Below are positions 42,526 through 54,724 of a stretch of 64,000 nt of DNA, piece after piece. Source of the DNA: Malus domestica (taxonomy: Eukaryota > Streptophyta > Magnoliopsida > Rosales > Rosaceae). The notes beneath the pieces are model-generated. The model ran no database searches and was not told the DNA's origin. It saw only the letters and a program-made list of their open reading frames with translations. Location: assembly GCF_042453785.1 (NCBI RefSeq), contig NC_091671.1:36347001-36411000 (forward strand), in the 5' to 3' direction. Position numbers and translations under genes: made by a program. Every line of letters starts with the position of its first letter. The stretch's first letter is position 1.

Positions 42526-43055
42526 GGGTAAAGGAACAGTACCACTGCTGGATAATTGGAAAGTCCCTGTGTGTCAACCTCTGTGCTTCGTGGCAAGGTA
42601 GACTAGCAAACATGCCCAACCTTTACTCACATTCGAGAAAACACTCCCAATAAGATTGCTTGCTCCAAAATCGAAGAGGCACCGTCCTCCGAATCTCGAG
42701 AGCCAGACTCCCAACATGACTACTTTCTTAAAAATCGAAGAGAGGGTAAAGGAACAGTACCATTGCTGGATAATTGGAAAGTCCCTGTGTGTCAACCTCT
42801 GTGCTTCGTGGCAAGGTAGACTAGCAAACATGCCCAACCTTTACTCACATTCGAGAAAACACTCCCAACAAGATTGCTTGCTCCAAAATCGAAGAGGCAC
42901 CGCCCTCCGAATCTCGAGAGCCAAACTCCCAACATGATTACTTTCTCAAAAATCGAAGAGACACTGCTCTCCGAATCTCGAGAGCCAGACCCCCAGCATG
43001 ATTGCTTTCTCAAAAATCGAAGAGGCATCGTTCTCCGAATCTCGAGAGCCAGATA
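42526..43055. repeat. 218-bp tandem duplication plus 60-bp units
   Basis: GGGTAAAGGAACAGTACCA starts two nearly identical 218-bp units at 42526 and 42744. After the second unit, a shorter 60-66-bp unit with AAAATCGAAGAGGCA and CCGAATCTCGAGAGCCAGA repeats two more times (to about 43055). The shared word TCGAAGAGGC links this array to the one at 41968-42212. Confidence 0.88.
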
Positions 43056-44447
43056 CCACAGACCACTTTTTCAAAGTGCTCTGACAGAGTTAAAACATGT
43101 GAAACTGGCAGCTCCCACTACCGTGCTATGACCAAGCAGGGTAAAGGAATAGCATTACTACTTGTTAGGGAGACTCCTATATATGTCGACCTCCATCCCC
43201 AACAGACAGGCAGACCTGCAAAAATGCTCAACCCTTCATCATATCTGAGAGGGCACTCCCAACGAAGCTTTTCGAAATATTCAGCTTTCTTTCCCCCCGA
43301 TAATACCTCTGCAAACAAGCTATACTAGAGCAAGAATATCTCATATCATCAGGGTTAAAAGCAAGAGTATCCCATATCATGCTTTTTCCCTGTCTTTTCC
43401 TTTGGCCTTGTTTTTACCTGCAAGACAAGGAGAAAGAGAGCAATCAGTCAGCATTTGGAATCAAGCTTCCAGCCAGGAACTGACTGCCTGGAACCCCTTA
43501 CCTGATTACTTACCTGGCATTGCTCTCGAGTACTCATCTTCAACATCTTATGTTTCCAGGGAAGATTCTGCATCTGCTTGAGGAACAGATAGGGCAAGTG
43601 CGAAGGATACAAGGAAGCATGTGGAGACAAGCGTAACAGCACACGTGCCGATACATCCATTACTCTGTCAAAAGCAAAAGTATCCCATATCAGCAGGGTG
43701 GAACGTACTCTAGATTTGATGGACTTGTTTTGACCCTCAAATTCTTCAGTCGGCCTTATACTCTGGAGGAAACCAGAAAACCCTCCAGCTCAGTTCAAGA
43801 ATAAGCCTGTGGAAAGTTACTTCTTCAAAAGCAAAAGTATCTCATATCATCTCTTCTCATTTTTCTTCTCTTTATCCTTCATGCTGCTGCAAGATGGGGA
43901 GAAGGTGAACAATCAGTCGGAGCTCTGATTGCTTACCTTGTCTGTCACCTCTTTCAGCAGACCCCCTAGCTCGGCGACTTGGGGGACTCCTACTACATGG
44001 TTTGTATCGCGCTTGACCAAGCCTGAAACTACAAGTAAGCTTCAAGTGAAATTGATACATTACCTTGTGCATCTCCACCAGTTAAAGATACCACCCCCGG
44101 ATGGAGGAAGAGTACTTCCAGAGAAGATGCCACATCTACCTATGAGACAGATAAGACAAGTCAAGACGACACCGCACTCCGATACTTAGAAGTTTCGTGA
44201 TTACGAGATCATTCTCCCACAATATTTCCTAATGTCATTTGTACTAAATCATTCACTTGTACTCACTAAAGGAGAGCTTGAACCTATGTACTTGTGTAAA
44301 CCCTTCACAATTAATGAGAACTCTTCTATTCCGTGGACGTAGCCAATCTGGGTGAACCACGTACATCTTGTGTTTGCTTTCCTATCTCTATCCATTTATA
44401 TACTTATCCACACTAATGACCGGAGCAATCTAGCGAAGATCACAAAA

Positions 44448-45059
44448 AGCGACCGTTTTCGCTACCTAGGATCTATCTTGCAAGAGAACGGAGAATTAGA
44501 TGGAGATCTCAACCATAGAATACGAGCTGGATGGATGAAGTGTAAGAATGCATCCGGCGTGTTGTGTGACCGTCGTAGGCCACTGAAGCGCAAGGGAAAA
44601 TTTTATAGGACGGCAATAAGGCCAGCGATGTTGTATGGCACAGAATGTTGGGCGGTGAAGCATCAACACGTACACAAAATGGGTGTAGCGGAGATGAGGA
44701 TGCTTCGTGGGATGTGTGGGCACACGAGAAAGGATAAGATTGGGAATGAGGATATCCGAGGTAAAGTAGGAGTAGCCGAAATTGTAGGAAAGATGAGAGA
44801 AAATCGGCTCCGGTGATTTGGACATGTGCAAAGAAGGCCGAATGACGCTCCGGTTCGAAGATGTGACTACGGGACAGAGGTTCAGGGCCGAAGGGGTAGA
44901 GGAAGACCTAGGAAAACTTTGGAAGAGACTCTAAGAAAAGACTTAGAGTACTTGGATCTAACGGAGGACATGACACAAAACCGAGCGCAATGGCGTTCTA
45001 GGATTCATATAGCCGACCCCACTTAGTGGGAAAAGGCTTTGTTGTTGTTGTTGTTGTTG
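44448..45059 (+). pseudogene. RTE-type LINE 3' fragment with (TTG)n tail
   Basis: The fragment starts at [20 protein letters not shown] and follows the same C-terminal region as the LINE at 39857-40895 with about 95% identity. It has an internal TGA at 44814-44816 in place of a Trp codon. It ends with the full 3'UTR and a (TTG)n tail at 45039-45059, so it keeps the LINE end that the left copy lacks. Confidence 0.88.
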
Positions 45060-45061
45060 TG

Positions 45062-45232
45062 GACTAGCTGGTAGCTTCGTCACGGCAGTTTACCTTTTCG
45101 AGGGCCAAAAAGACTCAAAGAGGTATAGGGTTTAGGGTCATATGATTCATCAGCATCAGGAATCAAACCTAGAATGAGCTATCTGGAATTCGTCTCCAGC
45201 CACTGAGCCACCCTATAATGATTCTAAAGATG
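45062..45232 (-). mobile_element. SINE-like sequence, minus strand
   Basis: On the minus strand the head reads GGGTGGCTCAGTGGCTGGAG, a box A-like region, followed about 40 bp later by AGGTTTGATTCCTGATG, a clear box B. The body runs to the LINE tail. The join to the (TTG)n tail is abrupt. Confidence 0.65.
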
Positions 45233-46320
45233 CTATTTTAATTCTAACATTTGTACTAGAAAATGATTTTACCTCGTTATTAAGAGAGTAAAATGATGTC
45301 ATATGGTTATTAAGAATTTAAGAGTAAGAGAGATATGACTCCTTTCTTTGTGTGGCGGTCCAACCTCAGTGAGCGCCTCCGGCGTTCCCACCACCATCAC
45401 CGCCTTAATTTGTGACCAAATGCATCCCATTCCCTCTTAGTAACGGAGATAACTCCCGACAGCAATAGATTACTGGCTTACCGCTCTTCTGCAAGGTTGG
45501 TGGTTAACGATTTTGCAATTGTGATAAAATAGTGTGGTATTTAAAAACCTCACCTAATAATTATATTATTTTACTTGTGTTTAGTATTTAACTTAAATGA
45601 CACAGACAAATAAAACTTATATCTTACGTTATGATGTTTGCTATCACAATAGCAGTTTAAGTGATTACGTTTTATTAACGACAGTAATATTTATATATTG
45701 TTGATGATGTACAAAGAACGAACGTCCGTCCATAACTAGACTATATATTTACAAATGCACGTGCTTAATTCCTTGTTCCGAAACCCGCTTGGCTCCTGTG
45801 AAAAAATTAACACATCCTTACCCTCCATCTTCTGAGCATAGTTTGGCTCTTAGAATAACCATGATGTCTTCCCACTTCAGACAACGGATCCTACACTTAA
45901 TATTGTGAGAATCTTAAGCAATGTGCTGAATTAGTGATGGGCTTTGGGCAAAAGTGGCTGGGTAGAGACTTCCCATGCCCATTAAGCACAAACATTGCTG
46001 GCCCATAAAATAACGATGCCCACATATTGGCAAGGCATTAAATGTATCTGATAACCGAAGAGAACTGTTATTTACACTTTAAAAATCTCATTGTACTCCT
46101 CATAAGTGTATTTTTGTTTTCAAATATAGAGAATTTGGGAGTGTCAATAATAATTTCCTAGCCGAAATTGCTTTTGATATATCTATATACTGAGTTGTTG
46201 ATAATCGAAAAGAGGGGGGGGGGGGAAGAAATGGGTTTATAAATGGAGATGAAGAGTGAAAAACGTATGATGTAAATAGTATAAGTTTGTTCTTGTGACT
46301 GTTTTGGTTCATAATTTTTC
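45233..46320. other. Intergenic DNA
   Basis: No gene is evident. A short GC-richer stretch near 45350-45490 has coding-like composition but no recognisable protein. A G-run lies at about 46216. Confidence 0.4.
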
Positions 46321-46321
46321 A

Positions 46322-48025
46322 ACATGCATTGAAAGACTTCTTCAGGTTAAAACCCCAATATATAGAGGCATGAATGTATCTTTCCCTCACTTGTCATTCT
46401 TGATTGACACTAGGAAAAAAAAAAAATCACAAGATCTTTTTTGTATTAAAGTATTTTCTTCCATTATACTGCACCTTTATTTGTTAAGAAAATTAAATTA
46501 ATAGCACATCTAGCATTATATCATTTTTATCATTTTATACAGTCACTGATTGTTTTACATAAAAGTTTACCAAACACTATCATACTGCTTTTTTTTTTTT
46601 TAAGAAAACTAATGAAAATGACTTAAAAAGTTTTAATTTTAATAAAAAACCATGTTATAAGTTTTGTTTAATGATTAGTACAAGGCCCATATTAAAGTAG
46701 TCCAACTAAAAATGACCCAACTATAATAAATTATGATTTGTCGATTTTACCCTTAACTTTTTTAGGTTGGGTTCTAGATTTTCGTAGTTAATGGAGTTCA
46801 TTGTTGTTTTGCAGACCTTCTTCTTTTTCTTTGACACAAAATATAGATCCTCATGTTATTTATTTTATATTTTGTATTATTTCATTGAAATGTGATTGTC
46901 ATTATTATTCATAGTGTATTTGAGGTACTGTTTTTCAATTTTTCTTCATCAATGGAGTTCATTGTTTGTTTCTCCAGAAAATAAATTTGAGATCTGTAAG
47001 TTATTCAATAATAACGACGGGTCACTGTTTTTGGACCATAAAAATAAACAGTTTCTGAAATCTAAGTCACTATTTCTAGATCTAAATGAAATAGACACAC
47101 TATTTCTTAAATATAAGCTAGAAAAGAAATAGTGAAATTCACTGTATTTGGATTCAAAGCAAAATAAACATCATGTTTCTTAAATATAATCAACTGATGC
47201 ATGAAAGAAAAGAAACAATCAAAGGTTAAAACATAGACTATTTCTAGAATCTAAGTCATTGTTTCTCGAATCTAAGTCACCGTTTCTGGAATCAAAGTCA
47301 TTATTTCTGGATTTTGATTCTTTTCCTTCAGATACAATGTTTGTTTGTGCACAGACAAAACAAACACTGTATCTGATTTTTTTTTTCCAGAAACAGTGTT
47401 ACCTTTTGGGTTCTCCAGAAACAGTTTTATGTTTTGGTTCTTTTTTTTTTTCCAGATACTTTTTCGCCGGTTTCTTCCATTAAACTTCTTTGAACTTGTT
47501 TTGGCGGTTTTGTTCCGATAAATGCTTCATTTTTCAACTTTGATTTGGTTGTTTTTGAAATGGGGGAATTCAATTTGATAGGAAGACATGAAATTATTAT
47601 GGCGGTTTCGTGCTGGGTTGAGGTTGGTGAAGAGTCAAGACAATATCAAATCATTTAGGGGTATTTACGGAAGTGTAGATTTGTAGGGTTGGGCTTGTAA
47701 GTTTGACCTGTGGACAATAGTTTTAGATGGTTTTTTATTAAATTTTGAGTTATTTTGGTTAAATAACATTTTTGGATAGTTTTTGGTTAAATATTTGTTG
47801 ACCCAAACCCTTTTCATTAAAGCTCCTTTTTTTTTTCTTTCTCCAAAAACACTTTTACAAAACTTTTTATCAAACACTCTGCTGCTTTATTTCATAACTG
47901 CTTATTCTCACAACATAGCAAAAACAGTTTTTTTTTTTTTTTTTTTCAAAGCATAGTATAAGATGCATTGAAAGACTTCTTCTGGTTAAAACCTCAATAT
48001 GGAGGCGTGGATGTATCGTACGATC
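46322..48025 (+). repeat. Region bracketed by a direct repeat
   Basis: ATGCATTGAAAGACTTCTTC.GGTTAAAACC..CAATAT occurs at 46323 and again at 47963, and TCAAACACT.T..TACTGCTT-like words also repeat (46570, 47868). A 1.6-kb segment, possibly an inserted or duplicated element, lies between. No transposon ends were identified. Confidence 0.5.
47237..47310 (+). repeat. 21-bp minisatellite
   Basis: GTTTCT.GAATCTAAGTCA repeats about three and a half times with period 21, and looser copies occur at 47040-47085. The plus frame reads FLESKS repeats. No gene context, so probably non-coding. Confidence 0.75.
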
Positions 48026-48978
48026 AGTAAATAGATGAAAATACCCAGAGAGATCATTTACTTCTATTACACGTCAATCTCTAGCAAAGCTTCTCTCTCA
48101 TTTTGTACAAGAAAATACCTTAATTCAAAAGTTAACTATTCAGAAGGCGAGAAGGGCGGCAAAGCCAAAAATTATTCGTAATTCCCTTAAATCCACCCAT
48201 TTGGCAGGAGCATATTCACTTAAATCTTTTTTGCCATGAAATGTTAGATTTATTATTTTTAATTATTTGAAGCTTATTGTTTGTTCGGAAGATCAATATT
48301 ACAAGCTTGCAGGCTGTAATAGTGCTGGGTTGCGTGTACCTACTTCCAAATGACTGATTCCATCGGTCGGACAGGTTAAGTGGTCCAAGCCTGAGAATTA
48401 CGGCTTCTGCGCGAGCCTTGTCCGGTACAAATGCTTCAATGGTCGAAGCTTGAGAAACATGGTTTACATGTCAACGGATCGTCCTTTTTTTGTTGATAAA
48501 TTCCAGGGCCGGTGACCAGAGGCTCCATTGACAAAATCAAAAGCAGAATAACACCAATTCAAGATTGAATTTTAAACGCAGAGCAAACCAGATAACAAAC
48601 TCAATTTCTTGTAACGACAGAAACAGCGACATTCAGATTTTCGAGCAAATTCACTTGTGTACACAGAAAGAGTCAAATACACTCTAACAAAGTGAATTTC
48701 TACAACTAATTAGCAAGAACAAAATCCTGGCAGTAGCTTCTCAAAGGTGTGACCTTAAAGACTTCAGACAGTAAATTATAAAAGATCCACTGGAACCGAT
48801 ACAACGATGCTTGACATAAACACTGTTTTTTCAGAGGATGGAATTGCTTTTGTATTCTCAAGAAACGGAGTGATAAGAGACTAGCCTAATATCTTGAACT
48901 TCTCTGTTAAAAACCTACTTACATCTCTCAGCACACCAAAATTGTCAAGGCGAGACCATTACTCGGCAATACACGTGC
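48026..48978. other. Spacer and SEC61 alpha 3'UTR
   Basis: No coding feature. The right 200-300 bp are probably the 3'UTR of the minus-strand gene. Confidence 0.4.
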
Positions 48979-51514
48979 CTAGAAACCAAAGAAACCGAGC
49001 TCACTGGCTCTCTCTTTCTCAAATGTCTCGAAGTACTGATATATGATTGTCACTGCAAGCAAGATTCCTGTTCCTGAACCAATTGCCCCCATGAAATCTG
49101 CCAACACTGTGAGTGCACCGATGCACATGCCTCCGAAAGCAGCAGCTGTGGGAATGTAGCGGTTCAACTCCTTCTGCAAGTTTGACTCACGGTGACCAGG
49201 CATGACCATTTGTTGTTCCTGCAAATTGGAAAGGGATACAGTTAGCATGACGCTTAGTGTGTATTGAATAGGTAATAATGTTTAACAAAAAGCCGGATCT
49301 AAGAATTATTCAAGTACATATTTATGGTTTAAATAGCGCATTAGGTAAGAACATCAATAGAGGAGTAGATTGGGTCTGATCCGGCCACTTAAGTTGTCAA
49401 AAAGTGGGAAGAACGTCAGGGTAGATTGGGTCAGACCTACCTACACTAACCCCTCATTTGCAACAAATTAAACAATTTGTTTAAATCATTAAAATTAATA
49501 CCTTGAGCTGCTTGGCGACATCTTTGGCAGATGATCCAGAAACTTCAATCCATGTTTTTGAGAAAAGTGCACAGGCAGACAACATAAATATGAGATAGAA
49601 CAGTGCATGGAAGGGATTGGCTGCCATATCAGCCAAGCTGCAAAATATAACCGCAGCATATCAATTGAAGTGGGGATCAGCAGGAATAGAGAGGAAGCAC
49701 ATAATCATCAGGTTTACCAACAAAACTCAAGCTTTATCAACCATAAAACAAAATATCTTCAAGAGGAACATATTCCCAAGTACCTAGAAGGTGCAGTGAT
49801 ATAATATGCTAGACCACCAACAGGAATGAATTGCCCTCCTGAATATTCAGATTCCTTCCATTTGCCCAAAAGATTCACAAGGAAATTTCCGCTGTACCTC
49901 CTGTAGAGCAACTGTACACACGCAAAAACTGGTCACAATATTGTGGTAGAAGAAATAGTCCCCAAACTGACCATACGAGCATAAAATCTCCTGTACCTGG
50001 GAGATGAAGTAAAGGTTGGACACAAGTGCAGACTGCAAAATGATGGGCATGTTGGAGGTATAGAACAGCTTGATAGGATAGGAACCCTGCTGTCCACGAG
50101 CATTCTTTGATCTCACAGGCAGAACCACGCGGAACCCTTGGAAATAAATTACTATAAGGAATATCAACACTGTGGCTAGCAGATTTGTCACGTTCGGTAG
50201 ATTCTGCCGGTAGAAGGCCTCCCGGAGAGCTCGAACCTTATCTGTTCGAGTAATCAGAAGATGGAACAGGGCAATAACAGCACCTTCAAATTCAGCTCCT
50301 CGTCCACTGTTGATAGTGGTAGGGCTAAATGCTTTCCAGATAATGTTTTCACTGAAAAAGAATAATATAACCTTTAAGTACTCAAAATTTGGAATAGCAT
50401 ATTAGAAAATTTCCCCAAAAATTTGAACATGCCGACTCATAAACTATTCCCACTTCTGGACATATTAAGGCAGAAGAAAGGATAAAAACTCACCAGATAT
50501 TGGTGGCAATGAACAGTGAAATTCCAGAGCCTAGACCATATCCCTTCTGAAGAAGTTCATCCAAACATATCACAATGATACCGGCAAAGCAGAGCTGAAT
50601 GATAATTAAAATGGCATTTCCAACTCCAAGTTGGCCAACACTACCATACATGCCAGAGAGAACATACGCAACTGCCTCACCAATAGCTATCAGGATACCC
50701 AATAACTTCTGTGCTCCATTTCTGTGAAGAACAACATAAATCAGGACATGCAATACATATAGCAAGACATGCATACAAGTTACGAATAAAAGAGAATACT
50801 AAAACTTAAGACAAACAACAGCAGATTTGAAACCGCAGCAACAGAGATTTCCAGAAAAATTAAGTAACTATAGACAGGTGACCACGATTGACATGCATAA
50901 TTTACTAGACAGGTGGCACTTTACTTTGGATTAGTTTCCAAAATGTATTCAAATACAGTTTTTGAAAAGCAGCAGAAAACAAATGTATTGAAGTTTCGGA
51001 ACCAAAAACATAATTTAATGTCTTGAGCTTTCAAGCCTGTATTTTGAAAATTCTTTCTGAAAAACACTTTTCGCTTCATATATCATCAAGAACTGGAGAC
51101 CGTTTACGCAAACAACCACATCAAAAAAGATTAACCACTTAAAAATTGCAAAGGCCTAAGGTATACTTACAAAAGAGCACGATCTTCGCGTACATTGTTG
51201 TCAACTTCAATAATCTTAGACCCAGCAAGGAGTTGCATCACCAGCCCAGATGTGACAATTGGGGTGATCCCAAGCTCCATGACAGTCCCGCGGTTGGAAG
51301 CGAGGATAACACGCATCCAATAGAAGGGATCTGCCCCCGTGGTAGAGTGTATGCCATACAGAGGGAGCTGGCTGCACACCAAGAAAATGAACAGCGAGAT
51401 AACGGTGTATATCACCTTCTCTCTGAATGGAACTTTCCGGTCAGCGCTCTGAACTTCGGGCAGAAATGACAGAAACGGTCTGACCAAGTGAAGAACTCGA
51501 AATCCTCCTCCCAT
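48979..51514 (-). CDS. SEC61A: Protein transport protein SEC61 subunit alpha
   Basis: Six exons on the minus strand: 51514-51171, 50721-50494, 50351-49997, 49911-49784, 49637-49502 and 49218-48979, with GT/AG boundaries and consistent phases, total 476 codons plus stop, the usual length. The protein is the pore of the ER translocon: it starts [20 protein letters not shown], has the plug and lateral-gate region ([20 protein letters not shown]), [40 protein letters not shown], the cytosolic loop with [20 protein letters not shown], and ends with [20 protein letters not shown]. About ten membrane segments are visible. It works with Sec61 beta and gamma in co-translational import. No defect is seen, so the gene should be functional. 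Confidence 0.97.
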
Positions 51515-52155
51515 CTTGCTTCGTCTAATCTAATACCCTAATCCAAAAAAAAAAAAAGAACAACATTTAAAACCCATTTAACACCAAGCCGAAATCTTTT
51601 GCATTGAAAACACTAAATTGGTACAAAAATTTGACATTTTTTATAAGGGGCATTCCGATCCAGCTTAATCTTATGAAATTAAGAAACCGAAACACATTCA
51701 TAGTTTCACACGCATGCATAGCATCTAGATTCACAGAAATATACAATTCCGATCCATCACATATCACATGCATACATAATGCCATGCATAAATACATACA
51801 TACATACATACATTCTTCAATAAGTATACATATATGAATCAATACATACATTCATATATACATAAGTGGATCGCGGAGATCGAAATCGAGGACAAATCAT
51901 AACAGATCTGAGAATTCCGAAACAATATAAATAAGAAATTGAGATCGATTCGAGGTTGGGAAACTGACCTCGCAAACCACGATTAGGGATCTCCAAACCC
52001 TAGAAATGGGTTTTCTCCGATGGGGGAAAAATCGATCCGAGGGAGAAATTTCGGATCTGGATAGGAGCTGAAAAATGAGAAATGGGCTTGAGGGGCTTCG
52101 GCGTTGAAAATAAAGGGGCGTGCCTGTGAGTGCCGGACTCGAAGGCCACGGGGTC
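51515..52155 (-). promoter_or_regulatory. SEC61 alpha 5'UTR with probable leader intron
   Basis: On the minus strand a donor GCGAG/GTCAGTTTCC lies at about 51969 and an acceptor of the type TTAG or TATTAG lies 15-25 bases before the ATG at 51514. The exon upstream (about 51970-52150) is a C/T-rich leader. The intron contains ACAT microsatellite DNA near 51787-51812. Confidence 0.55.
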
Positions 52156-52171
52156 AAAGCGAATGGGTATT

Positions 52172-52200
52172 TGACACGTGTACTTATAAATACGTGGAAT
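52172..52200 (-). promoter_or_regulatory. Candidate SEC61 alpha core promoter
   Basis: A TATTTATAAG stretch on the minus strand (52183-52192) could be the TATA box, with a CACGTG G-box at 52175-52180 and TCCACGTA at 52191-52198. Position about 30 bp from the presumed leader start fits. G-box and CCACG words are known in stress-induced plant ER genes; a role here is inferred. Confidence 0.35.
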
Positions 52201-52816
52201 AGGACACGATATGTGTCAATTTTAATTGACTCCCTTTTTGGTTGAAATTTTTAATTTGACTCCACTTTCGAAATTAAAGTGGATGGGGCCGATGGGCGAC
52301 ATTTTCAATTTTGCAAACTTTGGTCGTTTTTGTTATTTTATATTTTGGATGTTGCAGATTTCATTTCTTTATATATATTTCAATATTTCTTTCTAATTTT
52401 GTATAATGGTCTAGATTCAAGGCTTCCAAAGTTCAAGATTTTGGAATTTGATGTGGGGACTAAAGTTCGAAAGTGTTACGGTTTAAGAAATAAATTCCAA
52501 TGTTTGAAATCTTATATTTGAAGTTCATGTATGAATTGTAAGATTTGGAAAAACTCAAAAACCTCGATTAGTCGAGCCTCGATTTAGGGTTAGAATCATG
52601 ATTGTGCCAAGGTTTTTGATCGTTTAGTGGGCTGGATGAGATAAGTTATAGCCAATTAAAATGGATCAATCCAAGCCTCATGTTTGATGGTGTTAGATGT
52701 ATGTTGGATGAGATTAGACGAAATGGTCTTCGAATTTAAACTTGAGCCGATTATGTACACAACCTCACATGTGTGAGGCTAGCATGTCATGTTTATTATT
52801 ATTATTATTATTATTA
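52201..52816. other. Intergenic DNA
   Basis: No recognised gene. A (TTA)n run at about 52795-52816 borders the next SINE. Confidence 0.4.
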
Positions 52817-52934
52817 TAACAAACGATATTATCTACACTAAAGGGGAGGAGGTGGGCTGAGTCTCACAATGGGTTAGCAATAATGTGATTCAAATTTGTC
52901 TTTGGCGAGAATCGAACCTAAGACCTCTCACTTA

Positions 52935-53207
52935 GAGCAGTTTCACAGTGGGAAAGGCCCCCCCGACTATCCACTATTTAATCCACCTAGTGAACAGTAA
53001 TTGCCCTTAATGAACAGTAATTACCTTTGATATCTCCACCCCTACACTTGAATAGCCCTGGCAACAAGTAAATAAAATAATAATATTTTTTGCACTCCCT
53101 CCCACTCCCTCGTCACTCCATCTCTTTCCCGTGCACCTCTCTACTCCCTCACGTCACTCCCTCTCTTTCCACTCATCTTTCTCACTTCTCTCCATTTTTC
53201 TTTGAAG

Positions 53208-53276
<69 letters not shown>

Positions 53277-53836
53277 AGCTCCGAGGGCTCTCACCCACTT
53301 TCCTCTTCGAAAATTAAACAAATCAAACTCCAAAACCAACCTTAATCTCTAGGACTAAAGGATCATTGCTATACCGTTGCATGCGTCATCGGACCATCAC
53401 GGTGTAAACCACCATTGAAGCCGAGGGCTTCAAGATCTGAAACTCGAACCCAGGTGAGGTTCTCTATGCAAATCTTGTTTCATTATGTCTTATTGTTGCT
53501 TGGGACAAGATTTGTGGTGTTTTTCCAGTTCGAAACCAGAGGTTTAACCCCCTGCAATTTCTCTAAAACCTTGCCCAGTTTTGTCCTCTGAGCAAACTCC
53601 GGCAAGTTTGTGGGTTGAGATCCAACGGACGCCAAGGCAAAATAAAAGAAAAAACGTGGCTAATGTCAGCCTTGCGTCAAACCCACTCCGGGCTCTCGGG
53701 CTGGCAACTCTCCACCAGCCTCTCGCTCGGGCCTGCTCGGGCTCCCTTGCCAGCACACGCTGGACTTGATTGCTCGGGCTCTCTGGCCCTGTTCACTCGC
53801 CTGTCCCTTGGGCTCTAGCACATGCTGGAGCTGCTC
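52935..53836. mobile_element. Harbinger-like non-autonomous element, 902 bp
   Basis: Ends GAGCAGTTTCACAGTG and complement GAGCAGCTCCAGCATG are inverted, and TTA flanks both (52932-52934, 53837-53839), as in PIF/Harbinger elements. No transposase. A (CT)n microsatellite sits inside, and the right third is GC-rich with GCTCGGGC words. Inserted in a SINE. Confidence 0.75.
53211..53275 (+). repeat. (CT)n microsatellite
   Basis: An uninterrupted run of about 32 CT dinucleotides. Confidence 0.97.
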
Positions 53837-53881
53837 TTACAAGTGAAGAAAAATATCACTAGACCGTAATACTAAGTGTCT

Positions 53882-54724
53882 AGTTTTTATTATGTTGTAG
53901 CCAATATTCTAAAGGAAGAGAGAGGGTGCGTCAAGAGAGATTGGAGCGAAAATAAGCGTATAGAAATTGTAGAATGTTTAGGGATAATATTTCTTCTACA
54001 TTAGTGCTTTTATTTATAGCAAATCATGAAAGAAAGAAAAACTTGTCATCTAAATAAATACAAAGTCCAATAAAAAAAATCACTATACCAATGAAAAATC
54101 TTAAATCTAATTTACTTCAAATTTACACAATAACATTAATCAAAACAAATGTTAAATTTGTGCATCTTCTTTGCATCTTTATTATAAATTATATGTACAT
54201 AAATTCAGTATATAGGACGTCTTCTGAATAAATTCGCTTGTTCTTGATAGAGATGGTTAATGGATGCTCATGGACACTTCATATATCAATATCATTACCA
54301 TTACAAGTACAAATATCACCACTCATCACCACAATTAACAAATATCTACACTGAAAGGATCTCCATTTAATTAAATGGGTTAATGCTCGCAACATGTCAT
54401 ACTTTTTCCTCCTAAAAAAAAATTCACTTTGCGGCAAAAGTGAAAAAGGAAATAAGAAAAGGAAAGATATAAAAAACAAATCAAGAGAGAAAAGGAGTGA
54501 AAGAAAAGCAGTCTGTCAGTACACTATGCAGATCACAGCTCCCACTCTCACTCTCAAAAGTACACAGCAAAAGCACAGCCCCCGCTCGTACTTGCTAAAC
54601 CAAAATTCAAAATCCCCAAAACCAGTTTCCTCTGCACCTCAGAGGCCATGATTTTCCGTAAGCTTTCTTGTGCTTGAAAATTCAAAGCCAAGCAATTGCC
54701 TTTTGGGTTTTGTAAATCAGTGCA
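53882..54724 (+). other. Spacer, promoter and 5'UTR of the NHL gene
   Basis: No element recognised. The last 200 bp have a C-rich leader-like composition before the ATG at 54725. Confidence 0.4.

Larger units (their letters stand above)
40896..44447 (-). mobile_element. Retroelement-like block with a 226-residue protein gene
   Basis: The 3.5 kb between two LINE fragments is one repeat-like block, best read on the minus strand: a leader with GTACGTGGTTCACCCAGATT near 44360, several internal tandem repeats, one protein gene (41836-41156) and a polyadenylation signal AATAAA at 41088-41093. I recall this sequence as highly repeated in apple and pear and regard it as a large non-autonomous retrotransposon derivative. 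No LTR pair could be shown in the window, and its edges are defined only by the LINE homology on both sides. Confidence 0.5.
52817..53881 (-). mobile_element. SINE split by a Harbinger-like insertion
   Basis: Same family as 655-820. The minus-strand head lies at 53881-53840 (tRNA-like TACGGTCTAGTGATATTTTT), the rest at 52934-52817, with box B GGTTCGATTCTCG just right of the middle. Removing 52935-53836 and one TTA copy restores continuous CTCACTTACAAGTGAAG. Confidence 0.75.

Noticed and set aside
51604..51851. Short frames on both strands upstream of SEC61 alpha
   Set aside because: Within the leader intron, partly ACAT microsatellite.
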